Of a stretch of 64,000 bases of DNA, positions 22,601 to 34,600 are shown piece by piece. Within the stretch, counting starts at the first letter, position 1, and every line of letters begins with the position of its first letter. The notes under the pieces were generated by a model. The model had not been told where the DNA came from. It saw only the letters and a program-made list of their open reading frames with translations, and did no database searches. The stretch is from assembly GCA_934045905.1 (NCBI GenBank), contig OW203769.1:14849705-14913704 (forward strand), in the 5' to 3' direction. Made by a program: the position numbers and the translations under genes. This DNA comes from Leuctra nigra (taxonomy: Eukaryota > Arthropoda > Insecta > Plecoptera > Leuctridae).

Positions 22601-25600
22601 CATCGTGCCGGCGAAGTTGGGGGCCATGTCGATATGGTTGATGTGGAAGCCGACGTTGCACGCGGAGTTGACGGCGACGGCGACGACGAAGAGGATCATC
22701 GAGAGAGTCGCGTCAAGAGAGTAGCCGACGCCGATGAGGGCGATGCACGGGATCCAGGCGCCTGTATAGAGCAGTGGTATACTCAACCTGCGGCCCGCGG
22801 GACCAATTTTTGTTGCCCCCCTTCCCCCCCCCCCCCCCCAATTGATGTTTCAAATACCTACTTATTCACGAAGTATGTCCACTGTGAAAAAAAATCTCCT
22901 TTCACTTGACAGACATTTTGATAGTTGTCATGTTTGGATCCACGCATCCAGGCTGAAAATTCGACGAAAACTTCTTAAATGTAATTTCATACTTGTTGCA
23001 ACGAAAATGAAGCCATTTACTATCCGAAAATTGTAAAAGAGTTAATTGTTTTGGAGTGTGAAACATTGTTCGATTCGTTTCCTAATACACAAAAGACACT
23101 GAATGCAACCAGGCTCGTATAGGAAGAGGGGATGGAGGTATTATCGCCCCCCCCCCCCCGCCTTCCGAGAAGACTGACCCCCCATTCACCGTACAAAATT
23201 AAGTTTAGCATCCCAGAAACACTTATAAAATTGCTTACATTCTAAAAAAAAAAAAAAAAATCGCCTTGCGGGGCAGCAAAAATCACTTTAAATTGTTAAA
23301 AGCTAAAAAAAAACGACATACGAAGCTAAAGCTGAGGGGCTTTCTTACGGGTGTCACAACGCCCCCCCCCCCCCCCCCCCCTCTATGATAAGAGTAGTTC
23401 CTACGCGCCTTGAATGAGCCTACGTAATGACGTGATCATTATTGTACTTTTTTTTTAAAATTCATTTTTTAATCCCCCAGTTATAACCCCGCAGGGCGTT
23501 TTTTTTAGAATTTAAAAATGTAAACGTGATTCTGGGGCTCTTAAATGAGCAAACTGAATCAAACAACCCCACAATGCTGCCCGCAGAGCGTTTATCTCGA
23601 ATTTAATCAATTTATAAGTGATTCTGGGATGCTAAACTTAATCTTTTATAATTCACCAGGCTTGAGATTGCACTAGTTGTTGAGGGTCGGCAACCTTTTT
23701 TGGTGAAGGAGCCAATTTCCCAAAAATTAATAAATTAGATTATAATGGGAGCCGCAGTAGAGGCAATCAAATATACACCGAAAATAATAAATTCAATGAC
23801 TAGCTTATTTTCATATTTTTACGAAGCCCCCCAGTTGTTACCCCGCAGGGCGTTTTTTAGAATTTCATAAATTTAAAAGTGATTCTGGGACTTTAAAATG
23901 AACAAACTGAATCAAATAACCTTTCAAGTGTTGCCCCGCAGTGCGTTTTCTTCGAATTTTCAAATTTTTCGATTTCAGATATTTTTTTATATTATAAAGA
24001 GCCATTCAAGGACCATCAAGGAGACGCAGGTTGCTGACCCCTGCTCTTGTGAGTTCCTGCGCGCCTGACCTACCGATAGTGTTGAAGAGTTTCCTTGACG
24101 TCGTCAGCGAGATGGTCTTGCGGTTGTTGATGAAGTCTGACGTCACGCTGAAGGCGATGTTGAGGACGAACATGACCAGCCAGGGCAGCGCGGAGAGGAA
24201 CCCGTTCTGAGACACAGCGGAAGAATAGGGTTAGAGTTACATCTACATGGGAGGAGTTTGGTATACTTGTTGAGGCAGTCTGACGTCACGCAGAAGGCGA
24301 TGTTGAGGACGAACATGACCAGCCAGGGCAGCGCGGAGAGGAACCCGTTCTGAGACACAGCGGAAGAATAGGGTTAGAGTTACATCTACATGGGAGGAGT
24401 TTGGTATACTTGTTGAGGCAGTCTGACGTCACGCAGAAGGCGATGTTGAGGACGAACATGACCAGCCAGGGCAGCGCGGAGAGGAACCCGTTCTGAGACA
24501 CAGCGGAAGAATAGGGTTAGAGTTACATCTACATGGGAGGTGTTTGGTATACTTGTTGAGGCAGTCTGACGTCACGCTGAAGGCGATGTTGAGGACGAAC
24601 ATGACCAGCCAGGGCAGCGCGGAGAGGAACCCGTTCTGAGACACAGCGGAAGAATAGGGTTAGAGTTACATCTACATGGGAGGAGTTTGGTATACTTGTT
24701 GAGGCAGTCTGACGTCACGCAGAAGGCGATGTTGAGGACGAACATGACCAGCCAGGGCAGCGCGGAGAGGAACCCGTTCTGAGACACAGCGGAAGAATAG
24801 GGTTAGAGTTACATCTACATGGGAGGAGTTTGGTATACTTGTTGAGGCAGTCTGACGTCACGCAGAAGGCGATGTTGAGGACGAACATGACCAGCCAGGG
24901 CAGCGCGGAGAGGAACCCGTTCTGAGACACAGCGGAAGAATAGGGTTAGAGTTACATCTACATGGGAGGTGTTTGGTATACTTGTTGAGGCAGTCTGACG
25001 TCACGCACAAGGCGATGTTGAGGACGAACATGACCAGCCAGGGCAGCGCGGAGAGGAACCCGTTCTGAGACACAGCGGAAGAATAGGGTTAGAGTTACAT
25101 CTACATGGGAGGTGTTTGGTATACTTGTTGAGGCAGTCTGACGTCACGCACAAGGCGATGTTGAGGACGAACATGACCAGCCAGGGCAGCGCGGAGAGGA
25201 ACCCGTTCTGAGACACAGCGGAAGAATAGGGTTAGAGTTACATCTATGTGGGAGGAGTTTAGTATACTTGTTGAGGCAGTCTGACGTCACGCAGAAGGCG
25301 ATGTTGAGGACGAACATGACCAGCCAGGGCAGCGCGGAGAGGAACCCGTTCTGAGACACAGCGGAAGAATAGGGTTAGAGTTACATCTACATGGGAGGTG
25401 TTTGGTATACTTGTTGAGGCAGTCTGACGTCACGCACAAGGCGATGTTGAGGACGAACATGACCAGCCAGGGCAGCGCGGAGAGGAACCCGTTCTGAGAC
25501 ACAGCGGACGAATAGGGTTAGAGTTGCATCTACGTGGGAGGTGTTTGGTATACTTGTTGAGGCAGTCTGACGTCACGCACAAGGCGATGTTGAGGACGAA

Positions 25601-28600
25601 CATGACCATCCAGGGCAGCGCGGAGAGGAACCCGTTCTGAGACACAGCGGAAGAATAGGGTTAGAGTTACATCTATGTGGGAGGAGTTTGGTATACTTGT
25701 TGAGGCAGTCTGACGTCACGCTGAAGGCGATGTTGAGGACGAACATGACCAGCCAGGGCAGCGCGGAGAGGAACCCGTTCTGAGACACAGCGGAAGAATA
25801 GGGTTAGAGTTACATCTATGTGGGAGGAGTTTGGTATACTTGTTGAGGCAGTCTGACGTCACGCTGAAGGCGATGTTGAGGACGAACATGACCAGCCAGG
25901 GCAGCGCGGAGAGGAACCCGTTCTGAGACACAGCGGAAGAATAGGGTTAGAGTTACATCTATGTGGGAGGAGTTTAGTATACTTGTTGAGGCAGTCTGAC
26001 GTCATGCACAAGGCGATGTTGAGGACGAACATGACCAGCCAGGGCAGCGCGGAGAGGAACCCGTTCTGAGACACAGCGGAAGAATAGGGTTAGAGTTACA
26101 TCTATGTGGGAGGAGTTTGGTATACTTGTTGAGGCAGTCTGACGTCACGCTGAAGGCGATGTTGAGGACGAACATGACCAGCCAGGGCAGCGCGGAGAGG
26201 AACCCGTTCTGAGACACAGCGGAAGAATAGGGTTAGAGTTACATCTATGTGGGAGGTGTTTGGTATACTTGTTGAGGCAGTCTGACGTCACGCACAAGGC
26301 GATGTTGAGGACGAACATGACCAGCCAAGGCAGCGCGGAGAGGAACCCGTTCTGAGACACAGCGGAAGAATAGGGTTAGAGTTGCATCTACGTGGGAGGT
26401 TGATGACAGGCAGTTATGGTAAAGACACTTTTAAAATGTATCGGTGTTACATACTTGTCCAAAATTCTAACAGTGTTACAGTACAGTTACTTGATTTTAA
26501 CAGCAACAGTTACATTTAAAGTTTCTTTATTAAAAAAAATGTGAGCCTGTTACGTCAGAAATGCACAAATGAAATGAATATGAAATGAACCGAACAAAGC
26601 TAAAATGAAAGCAAAATATCTTGCCAAGAGGCGTTTTCATAATATTTAGTAGGGTTTCGAATATTTAGTGTGTACCGACTTGGAGATTCTATGCAAACAC
26701 CAGATTGCTATTCCGCGAGCAATCGAAAACAGTTGTAGAACCGCGACCCAGTGCAGCCAGAAAATAGAAAATAGTGAAGACAGTTGGAAAGTTCTTCTCA
26801 GAATGTGACAGCACGATTCTGATTCCTACTCCATCCAAAGCTACATCCCCAGAAAGGAAGCAGACACTCACCTCTTGAAGGTCGTAACCGAAGACTGTCT
26901 TCAAGAAGGTTGGCAGCTCTGTCAGCATCAGCCAGAATCCCAACCCCCAGCCGCCGTGAGCGACAATGATGGCCCACATTGGCCAAGATGTCAGAATAGC
27001 CTTCCACGGCGTTGCCAACCTCTGCAAGGAAACACAACTGTGAGCGTACTTGGAGCACTACAAGAGCAAACAAAGCGAGATTACAAACAATTATTCATCT
27101 GGTGGCGCGATCACTCGATATAGCACATTTTTTTATTATGTTTGAAATTACCGTTTCAAAAATCTTTTTATAACAGTTCTACTATATTTAAGATTAAAAT
27201 ACTCATTTATTGTCCTGTACTTTGCATCTCCCGCCCAATAATGAGTTTCCAATTGTATGTCTTTTGAGAATGTACAAAACTTTAACATGGGAGGTATAGG
27301 AAAAATCATTTCGAATTTGGTGTATAACTTAAAAAATAGCACACGTTGGCATTGTTTTTAATTATTTTCCTGGGAGTATGTCCGTACTATGTCTACCAGA
27401 AAAAATGTGTATGTTAAATAATATATTCTATCGGTACAAAAAAATTTGAACATAATTTTAGCGTAAAAATGGCGCGATTTTACTTGGCTGCCATAATAGT
27501 GCAGGTTCAAGTGTAGAAAAAATGCTTTCCGCTCGATTGGAGTGCCGAAATTGATTTTTTCATAATTATCGATTGTTTACATAATTCTTAATATTACCTG
27601 ACGTGCCTTCAATTTTTTGGGGGGCCATCTTGGAAAATATGGCGGAAAACGTTCATTTTACAAATTATTTAATTGTTGGTAGAGTGAAGGTTGAAAAATT
27701 ATGAAATAATTCACTAAAACTAACTCAAATATGGGGACTTGAAAAAAAAATACGCTGTGAACGAATTTTATTTTTTCATTGTTGGAATTGACCAATCACG
27801 TTTCTGTGTTTTTTTGTTCTCAATTTATTATGAAACGCGTAGACTTAGACTAAAATATGTAGAATTAAAATTTGTAGACAATTTCATTTTGAACAATATG
27901 CGTTTAAAAAAAAATTATGTTTTTTTTAGAAAAAAACTTAAATTTTTTTTAAATTTTTTTAAATTTTTTGTTTACGGCGTATTTTTTTTTCAAGTCACTA
28001 TATTTGAGTTAGTTTTAGTGAATTATTTCATAATTTTTCAATATTTCCTCTACCATCAATTAAATAATTTGTAAAATTTACGTTTTTCGTTCGTTTTCCG
28101 CCATATTTTCCAAGATGGCCACCAAAAAAATTGAAGGCACGTCAGGTAATATTAAGAATGATGTAAACAATCGATAATTATGAAAAAATCAATTTCGGCA
28201 CTCCAATCGAGCGGAATTACATTTGCTCCCCTACTATAAGATAACATCGGGGAGAATACACAAATGATCTCAGAAACTAGGCACGAGAGTCGAGAAGTAT
28301 TACTTTTTTCAGGGATTGTGTATATGGCATGATTATCAATGATTAATGATTATGGCATGATTATAAGTACACACACATTTATGAAGATCTGAGACTATGA
28401 CTCGAGTGATCGCGCCTCCTTAAAAGGCTTCTTAGTTTTAAACCGTATGGAAGTTACTCCTATAGGAGTCTTTTAAGTCTTTATAAAGACTTAAAACCGA
28501 GTTTCCAATGGTTTAAAAAAGGTGTCCAAAGCTTATATTGGGAAATCCAAAGACCATGTATGTCATGTGATGTCACCATATAATGTGTGTACGTCATATT

Positions 28601-31600
28601 GTACTAACCTTGCCCGTGTTCTGCTTGGTCTGCAGGGATTCCTGGATGTAGTCGCGCTCCTCTGCCGAGATGTGTCTATCCAGAGCAGGAGAGTCAGCTC
28701 CTAACCACATCCAGAGCGCGGTCCAGGCGATCCCGATGCTCCCGAACAAGTAGAACACTGACGGCCACCCTCCGCTGCCCGTGGACATCACCCCGCTCAA
28801 GGGCATGGCCAAGACGGTTCCCAGTTGCCCTCCTGGATCAGAGTACCAGATGTGAAGAACAACTCATAACTACTGTCGGAGACAGGCAAAGATAAACCCA
28901 CTTGAGCATTGCCAGGTATAGGGTGGCCCATGCTAGAGCGGGTTCATCTTTGACAGTCACCGACCATATACGGTGTATGAAATATAGTGTAGGGAGATAA
29001 GCGACTCTCCACATCTTTCCTCACCAAGTCAAATTGACACAGTTGACACAATTGACAATTGGCGACTTCCAATAGTGGATAGGATTTCCATTACATTTGT
29101 TATTGTTTTACAACTAAAGGCGCATTTCCATGCTCCGTCACCGTCCGACGAAAACGACAGAATACGATCACGTGACCCGTCTCGACCAATCAGAGCCATC
29201 CCAAAAAATCTCGGACGGCGACAGATTGGTCGAGACGGGTCACAAGATCGCATTCTGTCGTTTTCGTAGGACGGTGAGGGACGCTGACGGAGCATGGAAA
29301 TCCACCTTAAGGGGGGGGGGGGGGGGGGGAGAGATGCCCAAGTAGAGGTCTCCGATAGATATCTGAATTAATATGCTTATTTAATAGATATTTTCCTTGT
29401 GCACCATATAAACGCAAGAAAAAGTGGGGTAACCGAACTAATTTCCGAGATATATCAATTTCTAAATTTGAGTTAGCACTATCTTTAACATGGCAAGTCA
29501 AAAGAACACAGTAATTTTCCTAGTAAATATTAGATTTAAACTATTTTTCGCCGATCGATATTTTCCAAAAACTAATATTATGTGTATTAGACATAGAGGT
29601 ATTTGTAAAGATTTGTTTATATACCTAGCCGTACGTTTTTAAAAGTTAGACGCCAATTTCTCAATAATTTTCCTCTACCTCATGTGTTAAAATTTCAACA
29701 TATTCTGAAGATATCATTTTGAAAACTCAATATAAGTCGAGAGTTGCAAGTTACAAGACATTTGATGAATCTTTGACATTAAAATAGAGTTGAAATGTTG
29801 AAAAAATTTATAAAAATTTTAAATTTCAACAAAATATATTTTCGGAAAATGAACTTGGGCATCCCACCTTAAGGCTACTGACTTTAACCTAAGGTGTCTG
29901 TTTCTTGAAACACTTCCCCTCCACGGGGTGGATGCTGGACATTTAGCAGCTCTTTGAGCTTGGAGTTGTAGTTCTTGACAAGTTATTTACCTGCGTACGC
30001 CACTGTGATGAGCGTTCCTCTCTCGTCCAGTGGAATCCATCGCGCCATGTACGCATGCGTGGCCGGGTAGAGAATCCCCTGCGTTGACAAACAGCTGTTA
30101 GTTCAGATACAGATGTTCGGACGCATGCGCAAGATGTGTGTTGATGTGTTGAAATATGGAAAGGATACTTGCTACACATTCAGAAGCCTGATGAACTAAC
30201 ACAATGTGTTATATCCAGCGGAATTTTACTGGCTTTTAAATGGAATAATTTTCAAAATTGTATTACCTCAAATTTTGGAGAAAATGCGTATTAAATCGAC
30301 ACAAATTTGACGATTTTTCAATGAAAACGCATTTTAACAGAATCCTGTGGCTCGAAAGGGCTGATTTTTTTTTGAAGATGCATTATGATAGTCTACTGGA
30401 TATAAAAGAGTTTCATATCGATAACATTAATAGATATTAATATAATAATTGATTAGTAAGGTGTAATGCAAGTAGTATCAATTCAGGCGGCCCACTAAAC
30501 AAGCTAAAATCACGTCTGCCGAATTCAGGTATATTTTCGTCGCGTTGAAGGGGACGAGAATGGGGTGAGAATGTCGCTCGGCAATTATACCTGTCAGCCA
30601 GTGACAACCTGTTTCTAAGATTACAATCTTGCTTGAGGATGGTATCTTTTCTGAGTTTTAGAAGGTTTTAGATAAGGTAAGTATTCTGTAAATGTTAATT
30701 AAATTAAATTTTATTCAAAAATAAATTATTTCGTATTGTCAATAATTTTTTAAATTATCAAATCAGGACTAAGACTATGACTAAGACTTAATTTCATTAA
30801 TTTCCGTATTTATAAACTATTTAAACGTATTTAAACTATAATTCTGATAGTTATAAGATCAATAAAATAAATTGTTTCCAAAGGTATTTTATTGACCAAT
30901 AATAAATAATAGGTAGAGATCCGATTATGGTTTTAAAAACTTCAACATTTCGTTTTTAGAATTGGAAATTTCGCGTTTTGTGGTTTTAAGAATTGTCAAT
31001 TTCGTGTTTGTTTTTAAAAAATACAGATAAACTTCAGATTATGAGTATTAGAACTCCTAGGTCCAGTGCTGTATGTGACTGTTCACTTTGGTTTTTCACA
31101 ATGCAAAATCAGAAATAAAATTATGATAAGCTGTTTCATGATGTTTGTTTATGTATTGCGACTGTAAAAAGACATAATGTCAACTTATTTTCACGTGATA
31201 ATGCGAGGTCACTGCCACTCACACTCCCCAAGTAGTTTTCTACAAGGTCAGAGCTCTTCTGTCAATTACGCTAAAAGGGGGGGTCACTGACTGATTATAG
31301 AAATAAAAAAAGTTGAATATTGGGGTTTACCTTGGTGATCCTGAGAAAAATTAGAAAAGTAACTGCGAAATTTATAAAATAACAGGAAATATATTCAATT
31401 TGGTGATATTTCGCGGTATATTTCGCGATTTAGTCAGTTTGGTGGTGTTAAGCTAAGGGTAAATTTCGCGTTTTGTCGCAACTAGATTCCAGAGTTTTTG
31501 GGCCAGAAACGTGTGGAAACGCATTTATCTTCATTTACAACACGTTGAAAATTTCGCGATCACCATACCGGGTGCAGGCGCAAAAAAAATCACCCTGTTT

Positions 31601-34600
31601 GAGAGGTCACTAGATATATCGAAACTTTCATAGATAGGATTCTGAAATTTGTACACATATTAGAAAACATACCAAAATTTCATATGTGCAAGTTTCAAAA
31701 ACATTACTATTGTAGGAAAAAAGTTACAGCTGTTCAAATTTGGTTGTCAAAAAATTGATCCAGAAAACTTCCAAATGGTGTTCCAACGACGCAGTTTCTT
31801 CAAAACTATACCTGTACGATATTAATCTGAAAATTTCAAATTATATTGAAAATATATTAAGATCAATTGTGTAAAATTGTCTTGAAATGAAGTTGAAATG
31901 AAGTTTTTTGAAGTTTGAAATGAAGTTCTTGAAGTCGAGCGTAAAATCAGAATGTAGATTATTTCTAAGCTTTTATTACACACGTTATAAAAGTGAATTA
32001 TTTCCCGTGCACTATTCTGTTTTCAAGATCAACTTCAAGATTCAATAACTTTCGTTCCATATTTTGATATTGATTGAAATATTTACACAATCAACCTTAA
32101 TCTATTTTCAATATAATTTGAAATTTTCAGCTTGATCATACATAGCTTTGAAGAAACAGCGTCCCGGCCATTGGAGTTTTCTGGACGCGCGCTATTTGAT
32201 CTCCGTATAATAAATTTTTTGACAACCAAATTTGAACAGCTGTAACTTTTTTCCTACAATAGTAATGTTTTTGAAATTTGCACATATGAAATATTGGTAT
32301 GTTTTCTAATAGGTGTATAAACTTCAGAATCCTATCTATAATAGTTTCGATATAGTGAACTCTCAAACAGGGTGATTTTTTTGGCGCCACCCGGTATAAT
32401 CGGATCTCTAATAATAGCTCCCTCAAAAGTTGTGCTAAATAAAAATAAAAAAACGAACATATGTCACAATCGCATTTCTAATTACCAATTCATAAATATT
32501 TTTCGCATATTCTGAGAGGCACTTGTGTAACAATAATATCAGGAACTTATGGTCAGCTATTTGACAGATCCCTACCTTTTCAGAGAGAGGGTAGAAGAGG
32601 GACTAATCATCCATTGTTTGACTTCCGTCGCTCGCGCTGACAGGTCGGGAGAAGGGGCGACGAGATCTTAATCTCTGATTCTATGCAAAACTTGCATTTA
32701 CGGGGTTGATTAAATGGTCAGAGCGATGAGAAACATGACCACTCTCTAAGACGGTCTGAGCCGGACTAAATGCAAAACCCGAAATTCACCGTTATTTTCA
32801 AAATGGCGGCCTTCAGAGAACCTTAAGACGGCTGAGTAGTGAGTCTGAAGTTGAAGAGTTTTTAAATAGATTTTTATCAATATCTTTTACCAACATAACT
32901 GTTAATAAAATAAGGTTTTGTACGAGTCTTCAGAACAGTTCAATGAAAATAATTTCATAGCTTGAAATGGCTTTTTATTTTGTCCTATACAGACATAGTG
33001 CCTGAATATTAGTAAAAATATGGCACTAAACGTTTGTAGGACGAAATAAAACTAATAATCCATTCAAAACTATGTAATTATTTTCATTGAACAGTTCTGA
33101 AGACCCGTAGAAAGCATAATTTTATTGACAATTACATTGGTAAAAGATATTGATAAAAATCAATTAAAAATTCTTCCAGGCCACGCTCACTACTCAGCCA
33201 TCTTAATAGTTGCAATCAGGACAAGTATTACAGGATAAATCCCGTCAGAAGTGGACACAATGAATTGTATCCACTTCTGACAAGGAATTACACTTATTTT
33301 TACACATTATTAAATTCTCCACCCTCTGTCCCTATTAATAGGATCCAGGGTTTGTTTAATCGATGAAAATCCTACTCTGTAGGTACCGCCATTATGCGAA
33401 CAATTTTCAAACTTTTTTTAATAGAATCAAATATTATAAACATCTCTTATGTTAATTTTTTGAAAAGGATTATGAGTTCAGTGCCCCTAGTTTATATTAT
33501 AAAATTTTGATTTCTGTAAGCGCTCGGCAATAAATATCGTGTATGTCTGTCCCACTCGCACTTATGTATGTATCTATAGCTGCATCTAGCGTCAAGGTTA
33601 TGAACTACTGGACTTGTAATGTTTTGACGTCCTGTCAGTCCCTACACACAGATAGTGACACCTTGCCACTTATCACCTGGAAGAGACCCTGTACGAATCT
33701 GCAAGCGAACACGAGCTTCCAGTCTCCCTGCGTGGCCGCCAGGGGCGTGAGGATCGAGAAGAGCGACGTCCCCAGCTGCGACAGCGCCAGCATGATCTTG
33801 GGACCCCAGCGCTCGGACAGCAAGCCACCAGGCACCTGCAGGAAGATGTAGCCCCACGAAAAGGCGCTCAGAATCATGGATTGAGTCGCTTCATCCCAGT
33901 CATATTCCTGGAAGAAACAATATATATCCTCACACAATGGACCGGAATCAGGGCCGTATTAAGAACTGTTTACACACAAACTATCTTTTTAAATAGAAAC
34001 TTAGTAGTTGACAGTTGTAACAATCTATTGCTTTGAGAAATAGATACATTACTGACCGGATAGTCTGGGTTGGCGGCCTCCTTGTCGACCATGGCGACGA
34101 TGGCGATGGAGAGGTTGACGCGGAGGGTGGTGACTGTGTGTAGTGTCACATGAAGGGAAGTAAAGACATGTACTGACCGGAAAGTCTGGGTTGGCGCCCT
34201 CCTTGTCGACCATGGCGACGATGGCGATGGAGAGGTTGACGCGGAGGGTGGTGACTGTGTGGAGTGTCACATGAAGGGAAGTAAAGACATGTACTGACCG
34301 GATAGTCTGGGTTGGCGCCCTCCTTGTCGACCATGGCGACGATGGCGACGGAGAGGTTGACGCGGAGGGTGGTGACTGTGTGGAGTGTCACATGAAGGGA
34401 AGTAAAGACATGTACTGACCGGGTAGTCTGGGTTGGCGCCCTCCTTGTCGACCATGGCGACGATGGCGATGGAGAGGTTGACGCGGAGGGTGGTGACTGT
34501 GTGTAGTGTCACATGAAGGGAAGTAAAGACATGTACTGACCGGAAAGTCTGGGTTGGCGCCCTCCTTGTCGACCATGGCGACGATGGCGATGGAGAGGTT

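Noticed and set aside
22144..22909. Plus-strand frames of 149 and 224 codons
   Set aside because: Antisense to exon 7 and its minisatellite; Arg/Thr bias follows the 34-bp repeat.
24006..26360. Run of identical 71-residue frames every 143 bp
   Set aside because: These are partial copies of exon 6 read into intron sequence, not a gene family.
27739..28074. 111-residue Phe/Lys-rich frame
   Set aside because: Lies in the loop and arm of a foldback element; low complexity with no start context.
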